From contig JAWKVX010000006.1 in the NCBI GenBank assembly GCA_041397825.1, positions 434,001 to 498,000 of the forward strand: a stretch of 64,000 bases of DNA, read 5' to 3'. Source of the DNA: JANNSX01 sp041397825. GTDB lineage: Bacteria > Pseudomonadota > Alphaproteobacteria > Rhizobiales > Hyphomicrobiaceae. The translations under genes were made by a program, and so were the position numbers. A model generated the notes under the pieces. It did no database searches. It was not told the origin of the DNA and saw only the letters and a list, made by a program, of their open reading frames with translations. Below, piece by piece: positions 8,982 to 18,782 of the stretch; the first letter of the stretch is position 1; each line of letters begins with the position of its first letter.

Positions 8982-9926
8982 TCAGGGGGCGGCAACGGAA
9001 TTGCCGCCGATCCTGATGCCAAGTCCGCCGACCACCTGATGCGTTGCGAGTTCGGTTCTCAGCACGCCATCCAGCGGCGGCTTGTTGCTCTGCTCCTCCG
9101 TCAGCTGTCGCCACAGGTCCTCGTAGAGCCAGCCGCCATCGCGACCCGTCATCGGCGCGCGATACCAGGAGAAGCTGAATTTGTACTCGAGAAACAGCGA
9201 GGTTGCGCGCGGCAGGCGAAGCTCGATGCCGACCAGCGCTTGCGTCGCCGGGCCGGCGAGCTGGTACTCGTAGGTTCGCTTCTCGTCGCCCTCGAGCCAA
9301 ATCTCGGTATGCGGCAGGTTCACGCCAACTCCGACTCCGATGTAGGGTTTGACGCGCGCGCTGCCGAAGGGGAGCCGATAGAGCCCGTTGAGCGTCAGGA
9401 TGTTGTGACCGTGGCTGAATTCCAGCCGTCTGAACACCTGCCCGAGCTTCGCCTGCGGCGGCACTGCCGTCCCGTCCTTCGAGCCCTCGAAGCGTTCTTC
9501 GTTGTCGAGCGTGGCGATGGCTTTGGAGTGCGTGAAGTCGAGCATGGCGCCGAATGGCGTGCTCCCGGACCAGCCAGCGACACGGACGCCGTAGTAGACC
9601 GGGTTGATCCAGGGCTTGGTCAGCCAATCGATATCATGAGCCGTGAAAGTCGAGCCGTCGGGGCGCGTGACGGTCGCGGCGCTGGGATGTGTGTAGGGCA
9701 GGCCGCTGTAGGCAGCGACCAACAGCTCGGCGGATCTGGGCACGTCGTAGCCCGATGCGGGCCGGGCATCGGCCGGTGCGTGCTCAGTCGGAGCGCCGCG
9801 GACGGCAAACGACACGCTCGGTGCCGTCATCAGGCCGGGGGCCGCCACCAGTGTGAACGTGACCAGTGCCGCCGCCGCAGCAAGCCGCTGCGCCGTTCGC
9901 GATTGCAGTCCCTCCGAGATCACCAT
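8982..9926 (-). CDS. Outer-membrane beta-barrel protein, possibly lipid A oxidase-like
   Basis: A 314-residue secreted protein with an N-terminal signal sequence (AAAAALVTFTLVAAPGL) and alternating-residue strands typical of an outer-membrane barrel, for example VKPYIGVGVGVNLPH and TSLFLEYKFSFSWYR. The segment YSGLPYTHPSAATV, followed by YYGVRVAGW and MLDFTHSKA, resembles rhizobial proteins annotated as LpxQ-type lipid A oxidases, which convert the proximal glucosamine to aminogluconate. That functional call is tentative. I chose the ATG at 9926 because a G-rich ribosome-binding site precedes it; a GTG at 9977 is also in frame. Confidence 0.65.
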   Translation of the reverse strand: MVISEGLQSRTAQRLAAAAALVTFTLVAAPGLMTAPSVSFAVRGAPTEHAPADARPASGYDVPRSAELLVAAYSGLPYTHPSAATVTRPDGSTFTAHDIDWLTKPWINPVYYGVRVAGWSGSTPFGAMLDFTHSKAIATLDNEERFEGSKDGTAVPPQAKLGQVFRRLEFSHGHNILTLNGLYRLPFGSARVKPYIGVGVGVNLPHTEIWLEGDEKRTYEYQLAGPATQALVGIELRLPRATSLFLEYKFSFSWYRAPMTGRDGGWLYEDLWRQLTEEQSNKPPLDGVLRTELATHQVVGGLGIRIGGNSVAAP

Positions 9927-10018
9927 CGATGCCCCCATCCGACGCGTTCCGCTGCCGCCGAGCTTACTCGCTCGCACGGGCTCGCCTCAGTCGCTCCGAG
10001 GTCGCATGCGGCGTTTCG

Positions 10019-11122
10019 TCAGGAGCCTGAGGCAGGTTCTCCCAACCGGGCGATCATGGCCTCCACCGCCCTGATCTGCGGTGCGGTTCTGGTGAGAAAG
10101 TCCGGACCGGTATAGCCCCACCAGTCCCAACAGCCCTGAGGGTTGGTCGGCGTGCTTCTGGTCTGCGGGAACAGGACGATCAACCGGTTGGTATCCGCCC
10201 AGCGATCGAAGCCGGCCTTGGCGTAAAAGGCGTCGCCGACCATGATCTCGTTCTGGGCGCAGCCATGGAAGGCGATGTGGATGCGGCAGCCCGGCGTGGC
10301 CTCGCATGTCGAAGGAATGTAGACGATCCCCGTGTCGGCCAGACCTGTCGGCGACAGACCGGCGAGGTGTGGACGCTGATCGAAATGGAGGTAATGGCCG
10401 GCGGGCGACGGGGAGGGTGTGCCGAGCGGCCCATAGATCTGCTTGAGAAGCGCTCCGGCCTGATCGTAGTCGCAATCGGTGACGAAGGGCGATCTGTTGG
10501 ATCCGCACGCCAGCCCTTCGCTCTCGGTGACGAATGCGTGCCCCGCCAGCCTGTTTTCGATCAGGCTGATATTGGCATCCGGGATGCCGAGCGCCCGATA
10601 GAAATCGGCGGTTCGTCGGACGATACGGCTCGCGACGATCCGGTCCTTCTCGCCGGTGTAGAGGTAGATGTGATCCTGTCGACTGAGGTCTGTCGGATCA
10701 ATCTCGCCCCGCTCGGCGCGCCGGCGGGCCTTCTCGGCCAGCCACTCGGCGTCGGGAATGCCCATGAAGCGCATGCCGTCCAGCATGCAGCCGGACATGG
10801 CCTTGTTGAGATTGAGCATGGCGGCGCCGGGGCCGGGCACCAGGCCTGCGAATGCGCTCTCGGCGCAGCCGTAGGGGCCACCGGCGATGATCGCGGCACC
10901 GATGACATGGCGATTGTGAGCGAGGTGGAATTGCCCGGCCATGTAGGCGCCGGAGGAGATACCCGATGTCGAGGTCTGATCGAGGCGCGCTGCGAGACGA
11001 GGCAGCTCTGGCAGATCGCTTTCGGTGCAGGCGTTGAGCCAGAGGAGGGCCAGAATTGCGACTACGAGTGCGGCCCAACGAGTTTGGGCGGTCGATGGAC
11101 TGATCGCTGCGAGGCTCACCAT
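10019..11122 (-). CDS. Extracellular poly(3-hydroxybutyrate) depolymerase-like lipoprotein
   Basis: A 367-residue esterase of the PHB depolymerase type. The N-terminus has a hydrophobic segment ending in LLWLNAC, a lipobox-like site with Cys32, so it is probably exported and anchored. The nucleophile serine is in GISSGAY (Ser56), and YGCAESAFAG and HIAFHGCAQNE are blocks shared by PHB depolymerases. It would hydrolyse PHB or related polyesters outside the cytoplasm, which fits an organism that also encodes ethylmalonyl-CoA pathway enzymes. Specificity is not proven by sequence. Confidence 0.8.
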   Translation of the reverse strand: MVSLAAISPSTAQTRWAALVVAILALLWLNACTESDLPELPRLAARLDQTSTSGISSGAYMAGQFHLAHNRHVIGAAIIAGGPYGCAESAFAGLVPGPGAAMLNLNKAMSGCMLDGMRFMGIPDAEWLAEKARRRAERGEIDPTDLSRQDHIYLYTGEKDRIVASRIVRRTADFYRALGIPDANISLIENRLAGHAFVTESEGLACGSNRSPFVTDCDYDQAGALLKQIYGPLGTPSPSPAGHYLHFDQRPHLAGLSPTGLADTGIVYIPSTCEATPGCRIHIAFHGCAQNEIMVGDAFYAKAGFDRWADTNRLIVLFPQTRSTPTNPQGCWDWWGYTGPDFLTRTAPQIRAVEAMIARLGEPASGS

Positions 11123-11154
11123 GCCCTCGTCCTGCCAGACTTCGCTGTCTGAGG

Positions 11155-13284
11155 CTAGCGGAGCTCGATCAGCACGCGATCGACCTTGCCGGTGGCATCG
11201 ATGACAGAGAGCTTCAGGAACCCACGTCCGTCCGGCGCAAAGGTGATCTCGCGCCGGTGGGTGGAGGTTGCGATCGGCGCGTCATTCGCCATCCAGACGA
11301 GTGGAAGCACGCCGCCCTCGGCCTTGAGCACCAGTGGGCGCGGCTTGCCGCTCGAGTCCGTCGCCAACTCGAGTTCCGCCTTGTCGGGCGGAAAGGCGAT
11401 CGCGACCGGCGTGTCGGCGTAGGTGCTCGCCGGGGTGTCCAAGCGATCAGCGGCGAAACGACGGAGCGGCGGCGGCAACGCGCTTCCTGATGCGATGAGC
11501 GCACCGTCTGGAGCGCTTCTGAGCGGCACGCGGCGCTCGCCCAGCCGAAGAAAGGCATCGAACAGGATGGGCGCCGCCGAGTTGAGGCCCGTCAGCCCTG
11601 CCGTCGGCACGCCATCCGGGCGGCCGATCCAGACGAGGATCGTGTGCTTGCCGTCGAAGCCGGCGGCCCAGGCGTCGCGGTAGCCGTATGAGGTGCCGGT
11701 CTTATAGGCGATGGCTCCACGCTTGGCATTGGGTGGCGGCGGCGTGCCGGAGAGAATGTCGGCAATGTACCAGGCCGCCACCGGGGACAAGAGTCTCCTG
11801 GCGCTCGTTCGAGGCGCGCGATCCCCATCGTCACGGCGCACGCTGAGGGGTACGCTCTCGCCGCCCCTTGCCAGCGCCGCGTAGAGTTGCCCCAGATCCT
11901 CGAGCGAGAGGCCGACGCCACCCAATGCCACTGCGAGCGAAGGTGCGGCCGCCGGCGGTAGCTCGAAATGCGCGCCCGCATCGTTCAGCCGTGCCGTCAG
12001 CCGCGCTGGTCCGATCGCCGCCAGCATCTTCACCGCGGGTACGTTCAGCGATAGTTGCAAAGCCTGGCGAATGCTGACGGTGCCGTGAAACTCGTCGTCG
12101 AAATTCTCCGGTACATAGCTGCCGAAGCGGGTCAGCGTGTCCTCGATCAGCATGTCCGGATGCGCGAGACCCGCCTCGAATCCGAGGCCGTAGATGATCG
12201 GTTTCAATGTCGAGCCGGGCGAGCGGATCGCTTTGACCATGTCGATGGCACCGAAGCGGCGCTTATCGAGATAGCCGCTCGATCCGACATGGGCGATGAT
12301 GCGGCCGCTGTCGTGCTCGATGGCGAGAATGGCGACCGACAGGCGCGGACCGGCAGAGGCGGCGCGCTCGGCTGCGAGCGCCTCGAGCGAGGCCTGGAAA
12401 TCCCGGTCGATGCTTGTCTCTATGACGTCGGTGTAGGGCGATGCGGCCACCAGCTCCTCGGACAAATGAGGGGCAATCTGCGGGAAGGCCTTGCGTGTCG
12501 ACGGAACGGACTCCGACCGCGCATGAGCCGCCTCGGCCGGGTTGATGACACCCGCGGCCAGCATGCGATCAAGCACGCGGTCGCGGGCGATCCGGGCGAC
12601 ATCGGCATGGAGATCCGGCCGCCGCGCCTCCGGTGACTGCGGCAGCGCGACGAGCAGCGCCGCTTCGCCGATCGAGAGTCGCTCCGGCTCCTTGCCGAAA
12701 TAGGCGAGTGAGGCCGCGCGGACGCCTTCGAGATTGCCGCCGAACGGAGCGAGCTCGAGATAGAGCTCCAGGATCTCCCGCTTGGAGAGCTGCCGCTCCA
12801 TCTGCAGGGCGCGCAGCATTTGGCGGAGCTTGCCCGTTGCCGTCCGCTCGTGCCGCTCCTCGATCAGCCGGGCGACCTGCATGGTCAGCGTCGAGCCGCC
12901 GGACACCACGTGTCCGTTCAACACCATCTGCCCGACCGCCCGGATGATGGCCAACGGATCGACACCCTGATGGCTCTCGAACCGCCGATCCTCGTAGGCC
13001 TTGAGCATTGTGAGGTAGCGGGGATGCACGTCCTCGAGCCGGGCCGGCAGACGCCAGCGGCCCTCCGGTGTCGTGAAGGCCCGGAGCAGCCGGTCGGATC
13101 GATCGACGACGATCACCGAGCCGCGGTCGGCTGGCTTGAGCAACGGCGGTCCGATCACTCGGTCGCCGATCCAGATGGCGGCGGCCAATGCGATGGCCCC
13201 GGTCGAGAGCGCACCGAGCCCGATGATGGCGATGGCTCGCCACCATCCGTTCCGCCGTACGCCGCGATCCGCCTCCGGCAACAT
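11155..13284 (-). CDS. pbpC: Penicillin-binding protein 1C (transglycosylase/transpeptidase)
   Basis: A bifunctional peptidoglycan synthase of 709 residues. In order: one N-terminal membrane anchor (about 15-40), a GT51 transglycosylase domain with YEDRRFESHQGVDP and GGSTLTMQVARL, then a transpeptidase domain with SPGSTLKP (SxxK), LSLN (SxN) and YKTGTSYGYRDAW (KTG). A C-terminal beta-rich domain of the PBP1C type ends the protein. It starts 2 bases after the stop of the upstream alpha-2-macroglobulin gene on the same strand. This pairing (pbpC with yfhM) is conserved in proteobacteria, where the two are thought to act together in defence and repair of the envelope. Confidence 0.95.
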   Translation of the reverse strand: MLPEADRGVRRNGWWRAIAIIGLGALSTGAIALAAAIWIGDRVIGPPLLKPADRGSVIVVDRSDRLLRAFTTPEGRWRLPARLEDVHPRYLTMLKAYEDRRFESHQGVDPLAIIRAVGQMVLNGHVVSGGSTLTMQVARLIEERHERTATGKLRQMLRALQMERQLSKREILELYLELAPFGGNLEGVRAASLAYFGKEPERLSIGEAALLVALPQSPEARRPDLHADVARIARDRVLDRMLAAGVINPAEAAHARSESVPSTRKAFPQIAPHLSEELVAASPYTDVIETSIDRDFQASLEALAAERAASAGPRLSVAILAIEHDSGRIIAHVGSSGYLDKRRFGAIDMVKAIRSPGSTLKPIIYGLGFEAGLAHPDMLIEDTLTRFGSYVPENFDDEFHGTVSIRQALQLSLNVPAVKMLAAIGPARLTARLNDAGAHFELPPAAAPSLAVALGGVGLSLEDLGQLYAALARGGESVPLSVRRDDGDRAPRTSARRLLSPVAAWYIADILSGTPPPPNAKRGAIAYKTGTSYGYRDAWAAGFDGKHTILVWIGRPDGVPTAGLTGLNSAAPILFDAFLRLGERRVPLRSAPDGALIASGSALPPPLRRFAADRLDTPASTYADTPVAIAFPPDKAELELATDSSGKPRPLVLKAEGGVLPLVWMANDAPIATSTHRREITFAPDGRGFLKLSVIDATGKVDRVLIELR

Positions 13285-13286
13285 GC

Positions 13287-16200
13287 TCAGTTCCCGGGCG
13301 CGACGACGAGGGCGCCGGAGGCCGAGCGTGCGTAGCGCTCCGGCAGGTACATGTCCTCGACGGTTGCGGCCGGGGCGACGTAGGTGCCGGGTGTGACGGC
13401 GCGGACGACATAGGCCACGGTGAGCGTCTGAGGCGCACCTTCCCCTGACCGGGCGTCAAAGGCCGCGACGAAGCGGTCGTCACGGAACTCGGTATGCTCG
13501 GGAACGGTCGTTTGGGGGAGCCAGCCGAAGCCCGTAGTCGAGCCACTTTCGACCAGACGCGGGTTCTCGATCTCGAGGCCCGCCGGCAGCCGATCGACGA
13601 TCAGAAAGCGCCCACCTTGCGCCTCGGTCTCGCTCGCCTGCAGCACGACGACCAGCCGCTCGTTCTGGACGAGTGGCTTGGCGCCCTTGGCCAGCGGATC
13701 GACCAACGTGCCGTCCAGCGCGTAGAATTGGCGCTCGATGCTGAAGCCGCTGCTCGTCGCCGGCTCGACGGTCGTCGATTCACCGCTGACGGTGACGACG
13801 GCGTCGACATTGACGTCACTGACATTCTCGACGACGAAATTGCCGGCGGCAAGCTCCGCCGCCGTCAGCTTCCGCATTACGGAGCCTTCCTGGCGCTGGC
13901 CGTTGACGTTGAGCGCAACCGTCTTACCCTCGTCCATCAACGCCTTGGCGGCCAGCAGCATCCAGGCCTGCTCCTGCGTCGAGGTATAGCCGCGTCCGAG
14001 GCGCGACTGGGCAACGAAACCGGCCACCTCGCCCGAGGCCGCCTTCGCCGCGCCGGTCTCGGCGATCAGCGTCAGCACCGCGGCGCCATCCCGGAGCTCG
14101 GAGCCGTAGTCGAAGCGGCCCGTCAGCTCCATGTCGCTCTTGAAGTCGGAGACGGCAGCGGCGAAGGCCCGCTCGGCCCGCTCCTTGTCGCCGTACATGG
14201 CGAGCGCGGCGCCGATATGCGCCTTCGCCAACGGCGTGGCGAACCGGTCGAGCCGCGTGTCGACATAGTAGCGGAGGTCACCGATCGGCGCGCGACTGTT
14301 ACGGGCGAGGACGTAGAGCGCATAGGCGATCTCCTCGCCACCGGACTCGAAGTCGGAGGCATAGGCGACCGAGTTCTGAAGGCGATCGAGCGCCTCGGTG
14401 AACTGCCGGGCCGGCACCTTATGGCCCAGCTCCTTGGCGCGCGTCAGGAAGTCGGTCACGTAGGCCGAGAGCCACATGTCGGCCTCGCCCGGCGCCCATA
14501 GCCCGAAGCCGCCGGTCGAATCCTGCATCTCGAGCAGCCGGTCGATGGCCTCTGCCACGCGCTCCTTGGCCTTCTCCTCGCCGGTGACGCCGACGGCGTC
14601 CGCGATCGTGTTGAGATAGAGCAGAGGCAGCGCCCGGCTGGTGATCTGCTCGGCGCATCCATAGGGATAGCGATCGAGCGCGGCGAGCAGGCCCGGAACG
14701 TCGAGGCCGCTCGTCGTACCGACGCTGATGGTGACCGTGCTGCGGTCGGCGATCAGGTCGCCGAGCACGTCCTTCGACACGGTGATCTTGCCACCCTTGG
14801 CGAGCTTCTGCACGGTGGTGCGGCGGATGTCGTTGGCCGGAGCATGGGCGTCGAAGGCGAAGGCACGCGCCACGTCGACGCCACCTGGACCCTTCAATCG
14901 CACTTGATAGGTCGTCTCGCCGACCGTCTCGGCCTTCACGGCAATGCTCTCGAGCCTGCGTTCGCCCGCGCCGAGACGGACCTGCTTGTCGAGAACGCTT
15001 CGGCTGTTGCCGGTCTCGTCGGTCGCCGTGATGGAGAGGAGATAGTCACCAGCCTGGCCCTCGACATTGTGCATGTCGAAGACGAGCCGGGCCTCGTCGC
15101 CCATGATCATGAAGCGCGGTCCCGAGACGAGCAGCGCCACCGGGTCGCGGACGATGACCTCCTTCTCGGCATGGCCGAGCTTGCCGGCACTCCAGGCCAC
15201 CGCCATCACCTTGACCGAGCCGTTGAACTCGGGAAGCGCCAGGCTCGCGGTCACCTTGCCGGTGGCGTCGACCTTGAGAATACCGGAGAACAGCGCCACG
15301 ACCGTAGCGTTGGGCGGGCTTCCGACGGCTTCCAGCGCCATTTCGTCGCCGCCACTCCGGGGTGAACCACGCTCCGCCCGCATGCCGTCGATGAGACGAC
15401 CGTAGAGGTCGCGGATCTCGGTGCCGAGCCGGCGCTGGCCGAAATACCAGTCCTCCGGCGCCGGCGCCTTGTAGGAGGTGAGATTGAGGATGCCGACGTC
15501 GACGGCGGCGACCGTCACATAGGCCTCCTCGCCAGCGGCGAGGCCGGCGAGCGTGACCGGGGCCTCGAGCGTGGCACCCGAAGAGACTTTCTCCGGAACG
15601 CCAAGCGATACGGCGAGGGATTTGTCCGCCGTCTCTGTCTTCAGCCAGATGACGCCTATCGATCGGCTCGGCATGCGCTTCCCGACGATGTCCATCGGCC
15701 GGTAGAGCGTCGCCGTGACGTAGGCGCCAGGGGTCATGGTAGCATCGACGGGAATGTCGACGGTTGCGCCGGCATCCGGCACGTCGACCTCACGGGTCGA
15801 GAGCAGGCCTTCACGCATGACGGCGATCATGGCCTTGCCGCCGCCATTGGGAGTGATGCGAAGCTTGGCGGTATCGCCGGGCCGGTAGCTGGCCTTGTCG
15901 AGCGAGACCTCGAGCGCCTCCGGACTGTCGGCCGATTGTCCGCCGTACCAGCCGGCATAGAAGGCCGCGCTGGAGGCCGGACCACTGGCATCGACGGAGC
16001 TGACCTCGAGCCGGTAGCTTCCCCATTCGACCGGCATCGTCAGACGCGCCGGCCCAGTGCCGTCCTGGTCGATGGTGCCGTCGGCAATGCGGCTCGTGTA
16101 AGTGATCGGCTCGTAGTTCCAGGAGCCATTCCGGCCATACCACTGGTACTGCTGCTCGATTCGCAGGAGTTGCCACTTGAGACCTTTGACCGGACGTGGC

Positions 16201-18518
16201 TTGCCGGCCTGATCGAGCTGCACGATGTCGAAAGTTGCGAGCTCGCCCTGGCCGAGACTGCCCGAGAACAGGGGTTTGATGCCGATGGCCGACCCGGCAA
16301 GGCCGATCGGCAGCGTCACGTTGCGCTCGATCGTTCGGCCGCTCGGCTCGCGGAGCCGGACCAGCACGCGGGCCTCGAGGAGGCGCGAGGTGCGCGGCAG
16401 TTGGGGCAGAGCGATCGGCAGTGCGGCTTTGCCATCCGCGTCCGTGCTCGGCAGGCCGGAAAGCTCGCTACGCACCGGCGCAACGGATTCATCCGACAGG
16501 CCGAACTGATACCCCTCGAAACCGGCGAGGCCGGTCGTGGCGGCACGAACCGTCACATCGCCTTCGACGGCGAGATTGGCGGCGGGCGGGCCGTAGAGGT
16601 AGCGGCCGGAAGCCCTGAGCAGGCCCGGCTGTCCCGGAACCAGGACGGTCTCGGCGGGCTCGAGTGTCAGATCCAGTCGCTCCGGCACATAGTCCTCGAC
16701 CAGGAACGACGTCTCGGCCACCGGATCGCTCTCCGGATCCGAATAGACGCGCGCGCGCCACGTGCCGGTCATGGCGCCGGCCGAGAGATTGACCACGCTG
16801 GTGCGGCCGCCCGCCGCCTGATCCGGCATGCTGGCCGAGAGATGCTCCACCCCGTCCGGGCGCGTGATTTTCATCGTCAGGGGGATGCCGGTCGCGGCGG
16901 CGCCGGCGCGATCCCGAAGCAGGACCGTCACATAGACCGGCTCACCCGGCCGGTAGACGCCGCGCTCGGTGAAGATGAAGCCGTCGAGCGGTCCGGGGGC
17001 GGTCCGCCCGGCGACGCCACGATCGGTCAGGTCGAAGGCGCCAGTCGTCAAGTCGAGGAAGGCGTAGTCGCCGGTAGCGGACTCGGCCATCAGAATGGCC
17101 GGCGCCGCGCCGCCGTCGCCCCGAGCCAGGCCGGCCTCGAAATGGACGTGCCCGCTCGCATCCGAGGTGGCTGTCGCGAGGATGTCGTTGTCGCGGGCGA
17201 CGAGTTTGACGGTCGCACCAGCCATCGGGGCTGCGGTCTCGAGTGAGCGGACGAAGGCGTTCACTCCATCGTCGCCGGTGAAGGCGGTGAGACCGAGATC
17301 GGAGACCACGAACCACTGCGTCGCTCGCTGGCTCCAGTACTCGGTCTTGCTCTCCTGCGGTTCGGCGATCATCACGTAGACGCCGGGCTTGAGGGTCTCG
17401 ACCGTGTCGGAGATCGGAAATGCGGTCGTCACCTCCTCGTTGATCGTGAGCTTGACCGGCAGCTCTCCCGACCAGATCTCGGTGCCGCGCTGGGTCTTCA
17501 ACGTCTCGACCTGGTCTCCGGATATCTGGCTTTCGATCTCGCCATCGATGACAGCCCGAGAAAGCCCACGGTCGCCGATGCGGTAGATCGCAATCTTGAC
17601 GCGGTCGGTGTTGACCGTGACGAGCGGAATGCCCTGCTGGCCCGTTCGCGGGAGCACATAGTTGCGGCCCGTGAAGCGGACGCTCGGGCTACGGTCGCGA
17701 ACATAGACGGAGAGATCGGCGGTCTTGAGCAGCGACTCGCCCGCGAGGTCGGAGGGCAGCCCGGCGCGGAGTTGAACCTGGTAGCGCTGGCCATGCGTCA
17801 GGCCTTCGGCGCAGAGTTGGGAGTCGTTGACGGTGACGGAGGCCGGGTCCTTGCCGTCGATGGAGACGTAGCTCGAGAAGTCGCCCTGCGTACGGGCGAG
17901 AAGCTCGGAGAACTGAATGCAGAGTCGCGGCGAGGCGGCGTCCGAATCGACCGTATAGTCGAGGATCCGGAAACCCTGCTCGGCGACCAGCGCCTCATAG
18001 GCCGTACGGACAGTGGCCACCTCGGTGAGCTCGAGGCTGGCCTTGTAGGCATTGATGGCGGACCGCCAATAGGAGCGCTGCTTCAGCGCTCCGGCGAGGG
18101 TGGCAAGGGCTTCTGCTCTGGTCTCCGGCTTGGAGGCGTTGGCGTAGGCGGCATAGGCCGCCCCCGTCGCGTTGACGGGAAGATTGTAGCGCTCGTCGTC
18201 GTTCGCTGGCGGCGTCGCGAGGAGGGCCGTGGCGAGGCCGAGCCAGCTGCGAGCGTCGGTACGGCTCGCAAGTACGGCGCTAATGTAGGACGTCGCCGCG
18301 CCTCTCAGATCGCCGGCGGCGAGAAGTCGGTCGCCTTGCTTGCGGTGGGTCGCAACGGGCTTGCCATCGGCCTTGTATGCCTTCTTCAGATAGTCCTCAT
18401 AGCGCGCCGCATCGGCCGCTGCCTCATCGTTGACGTAGGGCTTGGTCTCGGCCGAGACGCTGGCCGAAAAAAGACCGAGCAACGCGAAGGCGAGAAGAAG
18501 CTTGAGAATTGAGGGCAT
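13287..18518 (-). CDS. Bacterial alpha-2-macroglobulin family protein (YfhM/ECAM-like)
   Basis: A large periplasmic protease-trap homologue of about 1743 residues. The start at 18518 gives a clean signal peptide (MPSILKLLLAFALLGLFSAS); the frame extends nine codons further to 18545. It contains repeated macroglobulin beta-domains, a bait-like region, and the thioester motif in YPYGCAEQITSR with Cys1288 and Gln1291 intact, followed by a helical thioester domain (VTDFLTRAKELGHKVP). Intact CxEQ means it can in principle couple covalently to attacking proteases. There is no lipobox, so it may be soluble or held differently from lipoprotein members. It is co-transcribed with pbpC downstream. Confidence 0.93.
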   Translation of the reverse strand: MPSILKLLLAFALLGLFSASVSAETKPYVNDEAAADAARYEDYLKKAYKADGKPVATHRKQGDRLLAAGDLRGAATSYISAVLASRTDARSWLGLATALLATPPANDDERYNLPVNATGAAYAAYANASKPETRAEALATLAGALKQRSYWRSAINAYKASLELTEVATVRTAYEALVAEQGFRILDYTVDSDAASPRLCIQFSELLARTQGDFSSYVSIDGKDPASVTVNDSQLCAEGLTHGQRYQVQLRAGLPSDLAGESLLKTADLSVYVRDRSPSVRFTGRNYVLPRTGQQGIPLVTVNTDRVKIAIYRIGDRGLSRAVIDGEIESQISGDQVETLKTQRGTEIWSGELPVKLTINEEVTTAFPISDTVETLKPGVYVMIAEPQESKTEYWSQRATQWFVVSDLGLTAFTGDDGVNAFVRSLETAAPMAGATVKLVARDNDILATATSDASGHVHFEAGLARGDGGAAPAILMAESATGDYAFLDLTTGAFDLTDRGVAGRTAPGPLDGFIFTERGVYRPGEPVYVTVLLRDRAGAAATGIPLTMKITRPDGVEHLSASMPDQAAGGRTSVVNLSAGAMTGTWRARVYSDPESDPVAETSFLVEDYVPERLDLTLEPAETVLVPGQPGLLRASGRYLYGPPAANLAVEGDVTVRAATTGLAGFEGYQFGLSDESVAPVRSELSGLPSTDADGKAALPIALPQLPRTSRLLEARVLVRLREPSGRTIERNVTLPIGLAGSAIGIKPLFSGSLGQGELATFDIVQLDQAGKPRPVKGLKWQLLRIEQQYQWYGRNGSWNYEPITYTSRIADGTIDQDGTGPARLTMPVEWGSYRLEVSSVDASGPASSAAFYAGWYGGQSADSPEALEVSLDKASYRPGDTAKLRITPNGGGKAMIAVMREGLLSTREVDVPDAGATVDIPVDATMTPGAYVTATLYRPMDIVGKRMPSRSIGVIWLKTETADKSLAVSLGVPEKVSSGATLEAPVTLAGLAAGEEAYVTVAAVDVGILNLTSYKAPAPEDWYFGQRRLGTEIRDLYGRLIDGMRAERGSPRSGGDEMALEAVGSPPNATVVALFSGILKVDATGKVTASLALPEFNGSVKVMAVAWSAGKLGHAEKEVIVRDPVALLVSGPRFMIMGDEARLVFDMHNVEGQAGDYLLSITATDETGNSRSVLDKQVRLGAGERRLESIAVKAETVGETTYQVRLKGPGGVDVARAFAFDAHAPANDIRRTTVQKLAKGGKITVSKDVLGDLIADRSTVTISVGTTSGLDVPGLLAALDRYPYGCAEQITSRALPLLYLNTIADAVGVTGEEKAKERVAEAIDRLLEMQDSTGGFGLWAPGEADMWLSAYVTDFLTRAKELGHKVPARQFTEALDRLQNSVAYASDFESGGEEIAYALYVLARNSRAPIGDLRYYVDTRLDRFATPLAKAHIGAALAMYGDKERAERAFAAAVSDFKSDMELTGRFDYGSELRDGAAVLTLIAETGAAKAASGEVAGFVAQSRLGRGYTSTQEQAWMLLAAKALMDEGKTVALNVNGQRQEGSVMRKLTAAELAAGNFVVENVSDVNVDAVVTVSGESTTVEPATSSGFSIERQFYALDGTLVDPLAKGAKPLVQNERLVVVLQASETEAQGGRFLIVDRLPAGLEIENPRLVESGSTTGFGWLPQTTVPEHTEFRDDRFVAAFDARSGEGAPQTLTVAYVVRAVTPGTYVAPAATVEDMYLPERYARSASGALVVAPGN

Positions 18519-18667
18519 GGCCACACCTTGAGTTCGGGTGGCCACCTCGCCGGCTCCGGCGCCTCATGCGCCAGAGCCCATCTGCAGCGGTAGCGAAAAT
18601 GGTCGACCCGTGAAGAGCATATGTCCGCACAGGCCAATGTTCAAACGATGACAGTTCGCAAATTTCA

Positions 18668-18689
18668 GGACGTTACACGTGTAACGTCC
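18668..18689. promoter_or_regulatory. Perfect 22-bp palindrome, candidate operator
   Basis: A perfect palindrome of 22 bp with core GACGTTACACGTGTAACGTC lies 150 bases upstream of the alpha-2-macroglobulin start and downstream of the 18783-19424 gene. The length and symmetry suit a dimeric repressor of the TetR, LacI or GntR type. There is no loop and no following T-run, so a terminator is unlikely. Confidence 0.55.
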
Positions 18690-18703
18690 GCATTCGTCCG
18701 GTA

Positions 18704-18767
18704 TCGAGACGAGGGCGCCGGGCCTGCCGGCAGGAGGCGCAGGATAGCGCAGGCGCCCTGATCTCGA
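18704..18767 (-). terminator. Large stem structure after the 213-residue gene
   Basis: Arms 18704-18719 and 18752-18767 pair as 6 bp, a 2-base mismatch, then 8 bp (AGGGCGCC with GGCGCCCT). The internal loop contains its own palindrome CCTGCCGGCAGG at 18723-18734. It begins 16 bases after the stop of the minus-strand gene 18783-19424, so a terminator or 3'-end processing role is likely, though a T-run is missing. Confidence 0.45.
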
Positions 18768-18782
18768 CAGGCCGCTATTGAT

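Noticed and set aside
15936..17246. 436-codon open frame antisense to the alpha-2-macroglobulin gene
   Set aside because: Shadow frame with low-complexity composition. The minus-strand gene is continuous and matches the family.
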